Below, in pieces: positions 22,724 through 33,937 of a DNA stretch of 64,000 nt. The notes beneath the pieces were generated by a model, which saw only the letters and a program-made list of their open reading frames with translations, ran no database searches and was not told where the DNA came from. Within the stretch, counting starts at the first letter, position 1. The number at the start of each line of letters is the position of its first letter. The stretch spans positions 434,001 to 498,000 of the forward strand of contig WHVD01000051.1 of NCBI GenBank assembly GCA_015178975.1. The letters run 5' to 3'. The DNA comes from Hysterangium stoloniferum. Its lineage: Eukaryota > Basidiomycota > Agaricomycetes > Hysterangiales > Hysterangiaceae. Both the position numbers and the translations under genes were made by a program.

Positions 22724-23535
22724 TGTTAGGATACATACAGGGTGGGTTTCCGGTGAAACCCGTGGAATATCCGGTAGGACTTGGCTTCAGCTTATAGGCT
22801 GTGCCCTCGCTAGATTGTCGAGTCCAATTTCAGATGGACGGATGGAATCCCGGGGAGTCTGGGCGGGGGTCGTGGGTCGAGGGGTTGTAGGTTGGAGGTC
22901 GTGGGTCGTGAGTCAAGATTAGTGAGAGAGATAGATGCACTGGAGCCCATGGGCTCTGACTAGTGCGAGCGGTGTGATTCAAGTAGGGTTTTAGAGCGGA
23001 AAATGTATTAGATTACTGGGGGGAATCTAAGCTGATTTTCTGACTGGATTGTATGTACAACATCTGCCAGTTTAAATAGACTGTGGAGTAAATGATACCA
23101 AATCCAGTAATAATGAAATGAAACAAGCAAAACATAAAACAGGAATAGTAAACACCAAATTGGTGTTAGGATCGGGACGGAATGGAGTGGAGTCCGAATA
23201 GTGACAAATCATAAACCATAACGGGAAATGGAGCGGGAGTGGAGTCTGAATTGTGACAGATCATTTGACTAAAACGGGAACGGGGCTTGGTTAGAGGGAA
23301 GACAGGTATTCTGAGCGGGGTCCAGTGACTGACGTGCGGGACGAGGTCAGAATTAGACAGAGACGGAGTCCGGTGAGTATTCCGGTGACTGAAACACAAT
23401 GTAACGAAGACGGACGTAGACAAGTCTGACATACGGAGTCCGGTGGGAATTCCGATGAACTGATAATGGGTGCGTATAGGGCATGGGTGCGTATAAGTTA
23501 GTGCCTGGAGTCCAGCGGGATGTCCAGTCATAACA
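22724..23535 (-). mobile_element. Solo LTR, family I
   Basis: An 812-bp LTR beginning TGTTAGGATAC and ending CATAACA, flanked by the exact duplication aatct (22719-22723, 23536-23540). It inserted between the primer site and gag start of element E. Confidence 0.92.
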
Positions 23536-23549
23536 AATCTGCAAGTCTT

Positions 23550-23560
23550 AGTCAGAAAAT
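23550..23560 (-). promoter_or_regulatory. Self-complementary primer-binding site of element E
   Basis: Two bases inside the 5' LTR end, the coding strand reads ATTTTCTGACT. Its complement AGTCAGAAAAT occurs in the element's own 5' LTR on the coding strand (plus-strand 29685-29695), starting 34 nt after the start of the TATA box TATATAG (29723-29729). That is where the transcript should begin, as in Tf1-type self-priming. Confidence 0.75.
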
Positions 23561-24248
23561 ACTGTTAAGTTGCATACACGGAGGGTTTCCGGAGAAACCC
23601 ATGGGAAAGCTGGTAGGACTTGGCTTCAGCTTATAGGCTGTGCCCTCGTGAGATTGTCTTGTCCAATTTCAAATTCAAATGGGCAGATGGGAATCCTGGG
23701 GAGTCCAGGTGGGGTTCATGGGTTGAGAGGCCAGGGGGTTGAGATAAATAAGTCGGGGGTTGAGTAATAAGGTAGGTGCCATCAGAAACCAGCACCTTTA
23801 TGTAAGCATATTATGTAAGTGCCAAGAGTGGCAAAATCTGAGGGTCGAGTGAAAAAATTTTGGATCTTTGCCCCCATTGATAAGGATGTTGTAAAAGAAA
23901 GCATTAATGATTGAATTACTGCTGAGGTGATCATGTGTCCATGCTTACCGTTCAGTCTGGATCATGTGATCAAGCTTATTGTTACTCGATCAGGTACACA
24001 ATGGGAAGAAGTAGCATAAAAGTAGATAGGAAATGTGTACTACAAAGTGAAGACATTTATGCTGATATTTGTCCTAGGAAGTTGTACCTGGGCATAGAAG
24101 CCTCATTTCCAACAAAGGAAGAGTATTTTACGGTACATGTATATCCTACTTCTTATTAAACTCGTCTTTGAGCTTTTTGAGAACATCAGGAGGGAGGGTC
24201 TGGTGGCCATGATATTTCCTGTTGGCCCACACTGCAATAGGACCTGAG

Positions 24249-25852
24249 TGTTAAGTGCCGTGTCGGGAACCTATTCCGGAACTATCAGAAAGTCACCGGG
24301 AAGTCGGGAACTATTGGATAGTGTTAAGTTCCCGAACAAAGCTCCACGGATAGTCCCGCGGAGGTTTCCGGTAACTATTCCGAACACACACTTGCTTCCG
24401 GGAAATAGTCCCACGGAGTCCCCGGGCAATAGGTCCCGGGAAAGTTCCGGGGATTATTAGTACAAGGAACGGTGATATCAGAATAATTACCAGAAAGATA
24501 TGGTGAACGACTGAGATGGACTTGGCTTCAGCTTATAGGCTGCACCCTCGTACACTCATTCAGGTGTCCATATTTCGAGCTGACAGAATGCATACAGGAA
24601 GATATAGATTCCGGAGTTCCCGTGGGAGTTCCGGGAATCGAGTGTGCAGACAGACAAGAGGACTAGAGACTGTTCAAGGATCAAACTTGTTCGGGGGAAA
24701 ACTAGTTCGAGATTGAAACTGGATTCTAAGTACATGAATATAGCAGACTTATATAGACTGTGAAATGTAATAATACCAAATCCAGTATTAATGAGAGGCA
24801 GAACTATTAAACATAAAACGAAACAAGTAAATACTAAACTGGGATTTAGGGACGGAACGGAACGGGAGCGGAGAACGAATCATGACAGGTCATTTAACCA
24901 TAACTGGAGCGGGGCTCAGTTAGAGGGGTTCTGGAAGTCCGGTCGGAGTCCGGTGACTTGGTGCACAGGATAGTGTCGGGTATAGACAGGCTTGATGTGC
25001 AGGAGGTCCGGTGGAGTCCGGTGGGTTTTCCAATGACTGGTGTGTGAGACGCAGAGACAGATAACAGGAGCGGGGTTCTATGCTCTGTTAGAGGGGTTCC
25101 AGGAGTCCGGTTGGAGTCCAGTGACTGGTACATAAGACACAGAGTGTCGGGTGTATGTAGGGTGGAGTCCGGAGTCCGGGGAGTCCGAGGACTGGTGTAT
25201 GAGACATAGAGGGTTAGGTGCAGACAGGTGGGGTGCGTACAGAGAGTCAGGCATAAATGAGTTGATGTACAGGGTCCCGTGGGAACTCCGGTTGTTACTA
25301 TGCAACATAGAGGGTCGGGAGCATGTAGGATGGGGTCCGGGGGCCCGGAGGCCGGCGGGTTTTCCGGTTCCTGGCAGATAGGGTCAGGACGTCAGCTTCA
25401 GCTTATGTGCTGCACCTCTATGCAAACGCTCAAAGTCCTTAATTTCAGAGGTGAGACTTACAATGGAAGATACGGATATTCAGAGTTCCGAAGAGTTCCG
25501 AATATTGAGCGTACAGAAAGACGGGAGAAGGAATAAGAAACTAAGTCGATATCAGATCTAAGGTAAAGTACAAATTCGCGGAAACTAATATAAGTCTACT
25601 CGTTATTGTACTACAAACTAAGACCATAATAAGATGGAAACGGAAATGTTCTTAAAACGGAAATACAATAAGACATATTTGGGAGACAATATTCCGAAAT
25701 GGGAATACAACAAACAAACGAGTGAATACTTGTCAACGGACAAATTACCAAATGTGGAACAAGGGAAGAACGCGGATGATACGGTAACTATGATGTTCCG
25801 TAGTCGGAGATCGGAAGTCGGATATTGAAACATCTGGGAACGGGTCGTAACA
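24249..25852 (-). mobile_element. Solo LTR, family III, with an LTR nested inside
   Basis: It begins TGTTAAGTGCCGTGTCGGG and ends GGGTCGTAACA. The flanks are ctgag (24244-24248) and cagag (25853-25857), one mismatch. A family II solo LTR (24322-25376) is nested near its start; without it the LTR is about 545 bp. It lies in the 3' part of the DDE transposase gene. Other family III copies are near 49857-51059. Confidence 0.85.
24322..25376 (-). mobile_element. Solo LTR, family II
   Basis: A 1055-bp copy beginning TGTTAAGTTCCCG and ending TTCCTGGCA, with the exact duplication gatag (24317-24321, 25377-25381). It is near-identical and equal in length to the LTR at 8309-9363. It is the innermost and so youngest layer of this stack. 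The same imperfect U3 repeats are seen at about 24915-25225. Confidence 0.93.
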
Positions 25853-25905
25853 CAGAGACACCTTGTGAGTATGCATCAATAAATTGTGCTGCTCTGTTGG
25901 CATAT

Positions 25906-25958
25906 CTACTCACAGAAAATCAGTTATAATGTGATATTAGATAAACAGAATTACTTAC
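25906..25958 (-). other. Putative intron in the transposase gene
   Basis: A 53-bp segment with donor GTAAGTAAT and acceptor GAGTAG. Removing it links the block after LNFIEQYWG to YANRAARFIDAYSQG, the usual continuation in this transposase family. Size fits basidiomycete introns. Confidence 0.6.
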
Positions 25959-26581
25959 CTTCATATTTGAAGAAGAGGTACATTGTCAAGGCTGTTCTTT
26001 ACATTCTGCTCCATCTCCTTGATATCAGATGTTTTCGGGCTGTTCCGATAAGTAAGTTTGGAGGCCCCCCCCAATACTGTTCTATAAAATTTAGTTCACA
26101 GTGATACTCTGGATAAAAGTCACAAATGTGGCCTTGTGAAGTTATTAGTTCCTCAAGATGAGATTTCTGATTTTTAAAATCAGGCTGCATGAACAATAGC
26201 CGTCAACAGCAGCAATCAGTCTTTCCCAGTTGACATTTGAAGCCGTCACATTGGGCATTCAATCCCTTTTCTGGCCAGAGACCTCATTCATGAATAATGT
26301 TTTCCATTCCTTTGAACCATCCCGGCATGGTTGGGTGATCTGCTTCAAAATAAAAGTTCTGGAATGTCTTGTCCCTGCCAAAAGTTGTTGTTCACATTTT
26401 GGGTCCTTCTTTATACCATGTTGGGTGTGGATTCTTGGGCATTTTTCGAGCTGATAGGGCATCTGGTGCTCATTTCTGGTGACTCAGGGCATTATCAAAC
26501 AAAAACAGTCCTTGTGCAAAGTTATTTCTTTTTCCTTCAAAGATGTCTATGGCATGATCAACTTGGTGGATGAGATCTTCA

Positions 26582-27421
26582 TGTTACGACCAGACAATCC
26601 CGCCGGACTCCAGGCACTAACCCGTATGCCCCCACATGCTACAAGCACCAATCGTCTGTTTATAGGATTTCCCGCCCGGACTCCATTACATCAAGACTCG
26701 TTACGTTCGACCTCATTACGACACATATCAGTCACCGGACTTCCCCCGGACTCCGTCTCTGTCTATGTCCGTCTTCATCCCATGCATCAGTCACCGGTCC
26801 CTGCTTAGAATCCCGTCACCGCTCTAATCGAGCCCCGTTCCCGTTTTAGTCAAATGACCTGTCACAATTTAGGACTCCGCTCCCGCTCCATTTCCCGTTA
26901 TGGGTTATGCTTCGTCATGATTCGGACTCTGCTCCGTTCCGTTCCGTTCCTAACACCAATTTGGTGTTTACTATTCCCGTTTCATGTTTTGTTAGTTTCG
27001 TTTCATTATTACTGGATTTGGTATGTCATGCATTCCACAGTCTATATAAACTGGCAGATGTTGTACATACAATCCAGTCAGAAAATTAGCTTAGATTCCC
27101 CCCAGTAATCTAATAATATTTTCCGCTCTAAAACCTTACTCGATTCACATCGCTCGCACTAGTCGGAGCCCACAGGCTCCGGCACATCTATCTCTCTCAA
27201 CCAACTCGACTCACGACCCACGACCTCTGACTTACGACCCACGACCCCCGACTTACGACCTACAACCCACGAACCCCGCCCGGACTCCCCGGGATCCCCA
27301 TCTGTCCGTTTAAAATTGGACAACACGATCTAGTGAGGGCGCAGCCTATAAGCTGAAGCCAAGTCCTACCGGATATCCCGCAGGTTTCTCCAGAGACCCG
27401 GCCTGTGTGTGTATCCTAACA
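26582..27421 (+). mobile_element. Solo LTR, family I
   Basis: An 840-bp LTR beginning TGTTACGACCAG and ending GTATCCTAACA, flanked by the exact duplication cttca (26577-26581, 27422-27426). It splits the DDE transposase gene between its first and second catalytic residues. A TATA box (tatataaac) lies near 27043, and the conserved LTR motif near 27334-27366. Confidence 0.93.
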
Positions 27422-28599
27422 CTTCACCAGAAAAATATCCATCGCGGTTCTTTCCTGCTTTAAAGAGGATACATGCTTCACTGGGAAACATCAAAGCCTA
27501 TTTGACAGCTCTTAAAACCATGGACTTACTCATCACCATCTTTCAACTGACTCCACTCTGTTGTTAAAAAGTCTGATACCATGAGGGACTGCCCTTCCCC
27601 CTTCTTTTCCATCATCGCTTTTTCTGTTGTGTGAACCCTCTTTGTTTTCCTGCAATCATTTTCGTAAAACATTGACCCATCATGTGTCACAAGAATTAAA
27701 TGGAATCGCACTCTGGGGACAGCAAAAGCTGGTCCTGGTCTTGAAACTTCATTGCCATCATTATTGTAGATTGTGAATCTCTTCTCATATTCTTTCCATC
27801 GTGCAACAAAATCTTCTCGGTACTTGACAATGTCTTCCTTTTCATGACCATCAATGTACATTCCATTCTGTTTCCGTGTATACCGCCAGCTACGTTTCTT
27901 CAGCCACCTCTGTGCAGTTTGCAACTGAATCACTCTTGCCTTTCCAGTTGCATTGAGTCGTTCTTGAACCTCTGGAGTTGCTATGTAATCAACAACATCC
28001 TGTGCATGGATGTAGCCATTCTTTGTGATCTCAGTAAGGTGCAGCTGAATTTCTTGTGCAAAATATTCATCATCAAGAATAGATGAGTGAAATGTGTCAT
28101 ATTGATGGAGAGGAAGCTTCCCAGTGGAAGGATATCATCGAAGCCAAGTGTGAATGTTTCTGGCATAGTAGACACCATGTCCTGCAGCCTTTGCAGCCAG
28201 TAACGATGCTTCACGCCATGAGTATGAGAGCTGAGGGTCCAAATAAAGGTTTAGTGTCCCCACCATGGCTGTTATTTGAGCATGAAAGAAGACACCAATT
28301 ATTTTGTCACAGCTTGCAATGTTGAGCTTTACCCAAGTGCACCGCAGTGCTGGGAAGTCCTTGTAACACAATCTATTTAGTAAGTCATCTGTTTCATTTT
28401 CGGGAATTGTGTCTTGAAGGTCCTTCGATTTCTTCAGTTCATGCAGGAGTTCTTCAACACAATATTTGGCAGATTTTCTGTGAGGTAAAGCCACTGGCTC
28501 CAAGACAGCTTGTACCTGAGATACACTATTCAGGGAATCAACTGTCGAGTGTAGAGGATCCCTTGTCTTTGACTTGCTATTTTCGAAGGCAGTGGTTTC

Positions 28600-28661
28600 C
28601 TACATCCAGATGTAAGTTTCAACCACAACAGCAGGGTTTTTTTTGTGAAATGTATACTTAC
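28600..28661 (-). other. Putative intron in the transposase gene
   Basis: A 62-bp segment with donor GTAAGTATAC and acceptor ATGTAG, containing a T-rich stretch on the plus strand. It lies between the N-terminal acidic part and the ETTAFENSKSK region. Confidence 0.55.
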
Positions 28662-30118
28662 ATAACTCTCTCCATCCTCAGAAAATAATCTTTGGAGGTG
28701 TTCTTGTGCCTCCTTCATGCTTTCATCTTCAAAATCTCCATCTGAATCCAAGTCAGAACTTTCATGAACAGTGTCATGAACAGTAGGTTATACCACTCTG
28801 TGTCCTGAGTTCGCAAAAAAAGACTGAATAAACTATTGTCCAGTGTCACCAAGCTTCCTTCATTTCTGAGCATGGTAACATTTGGTTCGTAGTGCATTGC
28901 CAGTGTAGTGTCGTTTGCGATTTGGCCATCCTTGTGCAGCCTCCCATTCTGCTTTGACAGCAGGAAGCTGTACTTGAGCAAGGATTTGACTGAACGTGAA
29001 GATATCAGTCTCTGTCTGGACATTTCCAGCCTCTTCTTCATGATTCATCCTCATCCATGTCTGAGCCCAGGTCCTCCAGAATAAAGAAATGTTGCTTGGG
29101 ATTTTGTATTGTATTTTGCTCAAAATCTGGGTCTTCTGTTGCAGTAATGTCCTCCACTGAAGGCTTCTGCCTTGCTTTAGCCTCCTGGAGGTTTTTTACT
29201 CTTGCTGTCTTTGCTTTAGATGGTCTGCCCATGATTTAGTGCCAGTTTTACACATTTTTTTTGCTCATGTGCTGGCGGTGATATGGTCACATGATGTATT
29301 ACATAAGCAGCAAAATATCTGAAGCCCGAATTTCTTTTTGTCTTCTCCTTTTCCAATATGAAAATAAAGTCATTTCTGAGGTTTTTGATTTTCAAAAATT
29401 GTGTGCCTAATATTTAATTTTTTTAATATTTGTCTCCTGGAAAATGGAGAATGACATGCTTCTTATATTCCTAGAGCTCAAAAGTGCAACAGATGTGTTG
29501 TGGTCATCATTATTAAGGTCAGTGTTGGCAGACCATTTGGATTACATAATGGGGTGCTGGTTCCTGATGATGCCTACCTTAGATAGGTCGGAGCCCATGG
29601 GCTCCGACGAGTAAGAGCGGTGTGTTTCAAAGAGGAGATTAGAGTGGAAAATATACTTGAGATTACTGGGGGGAATCTAAGCTGATTTTCTGACTGGATT
29701 GTATGTACAACATCTGCCAGACTATATAGACTGTGGAATGAATAACATACCAAATCCAGTAATAATGAAAACTAAACTAGCAAACATAAAACAAGATAAA
29801 TAAACACCAAAATTGGTGTTAGGAATGGAATGGAGCAGAGCAGAGTCCAAATTGTTACAGGTCATAAAACCATAATGGGAATGGGGTGGGAGCAGGGTCT
29901 GAATCGTGACAGGTCATTTGACCATAACGGGAACAGGGCTCAGTTAGAGGACTGATGGGTTTTTCGAGTGGGGTCCAGTGACTGGTGCGTGGGACAGGGT
30001 CAGAGATAAACAGGGACGGAGTCCGGCGGGTATTCCAGTGAACTGATAATTGGTGCGTGTAGGGTGTGGGTGCATATAAGTTAGTGCCTGGAGTCTGGTG
30101 GGATTTCCGGTCGTAACA

Positions 30119-30470
30119 GTGGAGTCCAAAACATGACAGGTCATTAAACCATAACAGGAACAGGGCTCAGTTAGAGAGCTGTCAGGTTATCCAGGTGGAG
30201 CCCAGTGACACAGGCTTTGACATGTGCAGGTCCTGGCAGGGTCCAGTGACTGATGCATGAGACACAGGGGGTCAGGCATAGACAGACTATACATACATAT
30301 GCAGGTCCCAGCAGAGTCCAATGACCGATGCATGAGAGACAGAGGGTCGGGTGTAGACAGGCTTGACATCTGCATCCCAATAGGTTTTCTGGTTTAGCTG
30401 TAACTTGGTATAGCAAGTCAGGTGCATGTAGGATAGGGTCCAGAGCCTGGCAGGTTTCCTGGTCCTAACA
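30119..30470 (-). repeat. LTR remnant, family II
   Basis: About 350 bp resemble the U3 half of LTR family II (cgggacaggtcat-like start, repeated agtccagtgactg motifs) and end GTCCTAACA. It was the target of element E at its left side and is itself inserted in the chromodomain region of element C. Its other part is not in the window. Confidence 0.65.
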
Positions 30471-30784
30471 ACTTTTCCAAGTGTGATGGAAAGGATATGG
30501 ACTGGAAGAGGACACTTGGTTAAATGGCAATGACCTTTGTAATGCCCCCGCTCTTCTCAGGGCTTACAAGACTACCTATCAGATTTAGCGACTACTCCAT
30601 TTCTTTGCAATGAGAACACTGCTTTTTATTTCAACTCTACTATTCCTTTACCTGTACACCCTTGGTCTCTTCACCTCGACAACTGAGTGGAGTTTAAATT
30701 AATATAAAAGAAATGTAAATTCACTAAAGAAATTTTCATCCCTCTTCCTCCTAACCCCATGACAAACACACAAGCCAGTATACC

Positions 30785-33240
30785 ATGTTGCAGGAACCAC
30801 AAACCAAACCCAAGCTCCCAAACTTCAAAAGAATACCACAACCCCAAGCTATTACTCCTTCTACCACCTCATCTCATACTGAAAATGTTGAGCACAGTGC
30901 AGGTAATTCTGAGGTGTCCTCATTGATACATTCTATGTCGAAGGGTAACACTGCAGGAGTTTCCATCAGCTTGGGGAATGAAACCACATTTACATCATAT
31001 ACCCCCAGGCCCAAACTCCCTAGTTTCAAAAGAATACCTCAGCCCCAGACAACAATGCCTTTTCCCCCAATGCCTCATACAGAGTGTCGAGCATTATGGG
31101 ACCCATCCAGAGGCCTCTTCATCAACATGTCCAATGCAGATGGACTCTGTCCAGAAGACTGTGCCTTCATGCCTCGAACTCTGGGGAGGTTCCATGGGAA
31201 CCTGGAGTGAAACCCCTCCACCCACTCGTAGTATTTTCCCTTCGACCAAAGAGGAGATCAGAAAGAAACAGCAGTCCAAAGCATTCTCTGTGCAAGTTCA
31301 GGAAGAGCTAAAGATGCTCAAGAGGAAGAGGAGAGAGGAGTACCTAGAAGGACAATGGAAGATGGGTGCTAGGTTGATGTCCCCTCTAAACAGACACGAA
31401 AGCAATGGAGGAGAATGGAGGGACACAGCAATCCTTTAACCATCACTCCTCCCCTGGGCCAGAAATGGGTGGACTTTGTTGAAATGGATTGCAGCAATGG
31501 CAGCACACCATGTATTTGGAGTGTAGGAATAAAAGCAAGAAGGGAAAGGACAGTGTCACCTTCTACAATTGGGAAAAAGTAAGGAGGATCAAGCTGCAAG
31601 GTATCACATTGCAATGCAGAGATGGAGTTGAGCTACCTCCCAGACCCCCCCAGCAACATGGACCCCAGGGCAGAACCTATCAGATGGGGCCCATTGACTT
31701 GACATCCAATTCAGAGAAAGATCAACTGTGCTACCCAGCTTACAATGATAAGTACCTAGGCATAGACTGCCATGAAGGATTCCTACTCCCTGACAAGATT
31801 CACTTCATTACAAGTGACCCTAACCAGTGAAGAAAGCTACCAACCTCTGTCAGGGTTTGGAGGGGGTATTTTCTGACCAATCCTACAATATTGTCCAACC
31901 CCACCTACATATCCTACCACCATCTGTCTCTTCCACACCCCCACTGCAGCACTTTACACCCTTTCTGAGCAGTCAGAGGCACCTTCCATCTGCCCACCTC
32001 CTTTTTCTTCCATACCATTACCTCTTCCCTCAGTGAGCTCTTCCTCCATGCCAACACCCTCTTCTGCACTGAAGCTGCCTCCCACACCGAGTTCTCCCTT
32101 CATGCCAATACCCTCATCTGCATTAGAGCCTCCTCCTGCACCAAGGATTACCCCTCCCCTCTGCTTATCACGTGGCCCTCTTGTATTCATCCCCCCTCCC
32201 TGCACTACACCCCCACCATCACTCTCTACAGAGCCAGACACATCCCACACTCCTTCAACAGTTCAGAGTCCCCCACCTGAACCTCCCTGCTCACCTTGCA
32301 TTTCTCTTGGGAGCCCCACCCACCAACCCAGTGTTGAATTGATGGATATTGATCTCCCAGCCATGGAAGCCTTCGAGGAGCCTCCCCCATTGAGCAAAAA
32401 AATGAAAGGGAAATGAAGAGCTGATGTCCAGGACAATGAGCCCCTTATCATCTACTCCACTCTTGCTGACCCTGATTGCATTTCTCTGCCAAGACAGCCT
32501 TCTCCCCTATCTCCCCCACACTCTCAGGATGTCACCAATTCAGCTCACTTCTCCCCAACAGGTTGGATATGCATTTCCATAAACTATCTCTCCGAACACT
32601 TTACTGTGGGACATACACTAGAGTAACTGGGACAAACCTTCCAGCAATCCCTCCTTAAAGGACAAGTCCAAGGGTATAGCAGGTCACTCACACCATCGGA
32701 CCACATGACCAAGCTTTATCTATACATCAACAACCCTGAGGAACAGCTGCATTTAGCAGAGGACATCAAATGAGTCCAGCTCTCAATGTTCTAGTCCCTG
32801 CTGGTAGACCCCACTTGTGTCCTTCCCAATCATGCACCAATCCACATGATGCTGTGGACTTAGTAGACCTGTTAGAAAGGCTGCTATCAGACTCAGATGC
32901 CCCAGAAGAACTTCTCTCTGGTGGGGACACAAGTTATGCACCACCTTGCACTATTGACCCACTGTCACTGGACCCCCAGCTCCCTCTCATCGCCTGCATT
33001 ACAGCTGCCTCCACTGACTGCATTCAACCTATCATTTGAACATGTCAAAAGCCTGCAGGTGTTGGGTATCCTCCATTCAGAGACTGGAAGGGTTGATGTC
33101 TGCCAGCGATGTCATGAAATGGGAAGACATTGTAACTTCTTTTCATGCCAAATGTCTTGCTTGGGGACATGCTATCCTGCACCTCTTGGGTTCTGCTCAG
33201 GATGCATGGGGAGGAGTTCCAAATGTCCTTCAACACCTTC
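30785..33240 (+). pseudogene. Element C ORF3
   Basis: This is the third copy of the family-specific ORF after integrase. The paired N-terminal motif is present (PNFKRIPQPQ and PSFKRIPQPQ), then the basic helix (KKQQSKAFSVQVQEELKMLK), the central block near 31450-31830 (LGIDCHEGFLLPDKIHF) and the Pro-rich stretch with MDIDLPAMEAFEEPPPL. Domain order is the same as in A and B. Fossil with several breaks. Confidence 0.75.
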
Positions 33241-33270
33241 TTTGACATAGCTCTTTGAACTGGGGGGCAC

Positions 33271-33937
33271 TGTGAGAGGTACCACAAAATATATTCCAAA
33301 ATATAGCCTGGACAGGCCCACACAATATTTCAACTATTATTTCTAATTCTCTCTATTTTATCTATTTTATCATATTTTATCATACCCATATATTAGTTCC
33401 ACAATCTATGTACTCCTATGGGTAAATAGACTCTTGTGGGTGTATACACACTAGACCTATGTACTTTAGCACCTGTAATTAAAACTCAGACACTTTTTAC
33501 CCTGTAACCATGACTTGCCCAGACACCCACTCAGCATCCTGCAATTAATGATTGGGGTATCATCTCGACCGTCACAGACAGGCTTTAGCTATCAGAATAA
33601 TCATTGTTTCAAACTATATTAGTTGAAACCAGAGCTGTTACCATAATCCATGCAGACTACATCCACACTACTCTGCTCTTACTTGACTCCTTTATTACTT
33701 CCTTATTCATTAGAGCAGTCACCCTGAATCGTACCATAAGGTCAATTCTCCTTCCAGTTGTCTTAGCTATCTATTCAACACTTAAGGCAACTAATCCCTT
33801 TAGTCCCATTGAACTTAGACAGTCAATATGTACTTCAACTTGTGTTGAACTTAGATAGTCAATATATTGTTGTGTTGTGCCTAAATGGTCAATATTCTTT
33901 GTATATAGAATGGTTAGAACTTCCACAACTCTTCACA
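33271..33937 (+). repeat. 3' LTR of element C
   Basis: A 667-bp LTR beginning TGTGAGAGGTACC and ending CTTCACA, matching the A-family LTRs at 11082 and 12328 in termini and in internal blocks. The next 5 bp are ctcag. Confidence 0.8.

Larger units (their letters stand above)
24146..29232 (-). pseudogene. DDE transposase, interrupted
   Basis: A cut-and-paste transposase of a type frequent in mushroom-forming fungi. It begins MGRPSKAKTARVKNLQ at 29232 and continues with RHYTGNALRTK, SWREASLLAAKAAGHG (near 28180), WRYTRKQNGMYIDGHEKED and HDGSMFYENDCRKTKRVH, which should hold the first catalytic Asp. After the LTR at 26582-27421 come LFDNA (second Asp) and CELNFIEQYWG (catalytic Glu), then, after a putative intron and the LTR at 24249-25852, the tail VWANRKYHGHQTLPPDVL and a stop at 24146. 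Frame changes occur near 29040 and between 28135 and 27933, and stops follow LFDNA and lie inside the central block, so it is inactive even apart from the LTRs. The LNFIEQYWG box fits the Tc1/IS630 superfamily. Two putative introns are listed separately. Confidence 0.85.
23770..29579 (-). mobile_element. Tc1/mariner-like DNA transposon with TIRs and TA duplication
   Basis: The ends are inverted repeats: AGGTAGGTGCCATCAG at the left and the complement of AGGTAGGCATCATCAG at the right, 23 of the first 27 bases matching. Both are flanked by TA (23768-23769, 29580-29581), the duplication typical of the IS630-Tc1-mariner superfamily. Between them lies a transposase gene on the minus strand. Two LTR insertions (24249-25852 and 26582-27421) lengthen it; without them the transposon is about 3.36 kb. 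It inserted into the 5' LTR of element E, and the LTR can be read across the insertion. Confidence 0.88.
20970..30118 (-). mobile_element. Ty3/Gypsy element E, 5' half with nested insertions
   Basis: Visible parts are, from right to left, a 5' LTR of family I (23563 to 30118, split by a DNA transposon), a primer site (23550-23560), gag (about 21690-22706) and a protease remnant. Its gag begins MPPRRK and resembles that of element D (MPPRRN), so E and D are related lineages distinct from A-C. Reverse transcriptase and integrase are not present; the sequence meets element B near 20970. A solo LTR sits between the primer site and gag. A fossil with several breaks. Confidence 0.82.
23563..30118 (-). 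repeat. 5' LTR of element E, split by a DNA transposon
   Basis: The LTR begins TGTTAAGTTGCATACACGG at 23563, breaks at 23769 with a TA duplication, and resumes at 29582 with GATAGGTCGGAGCCC, ending GGTCGTAACA at 30118. The two parts align with the intact family I copies (for example 22724-23535), about 743 bp in all. The 5 bp beyond its outer end (gtgga) belong to an older family II LTR. Confidence 0.85.
30471..33937 (+). mobile_element. Ty3/Gypsy chromovirus C, 3' part
   Basis: A third member of the A family, in opposite orientation. It retains the end of the chromodomain (about 30480-30600), ORF3 (30785-33240) and the 3' LTR (33271-33937). Everything upstream is missing. A purine tract (ctggggggcac, 33260-33270) precedes the LTR. 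Fossil with many breaks, apparently older than A. Confidence 0.85.

Noticed and set aside
23935-24145. Separate small gene downstream of the transposase
   Set aside because: It lies between the transposase stop and the left TIR, and the short plus-strand frame has no recognisable content.
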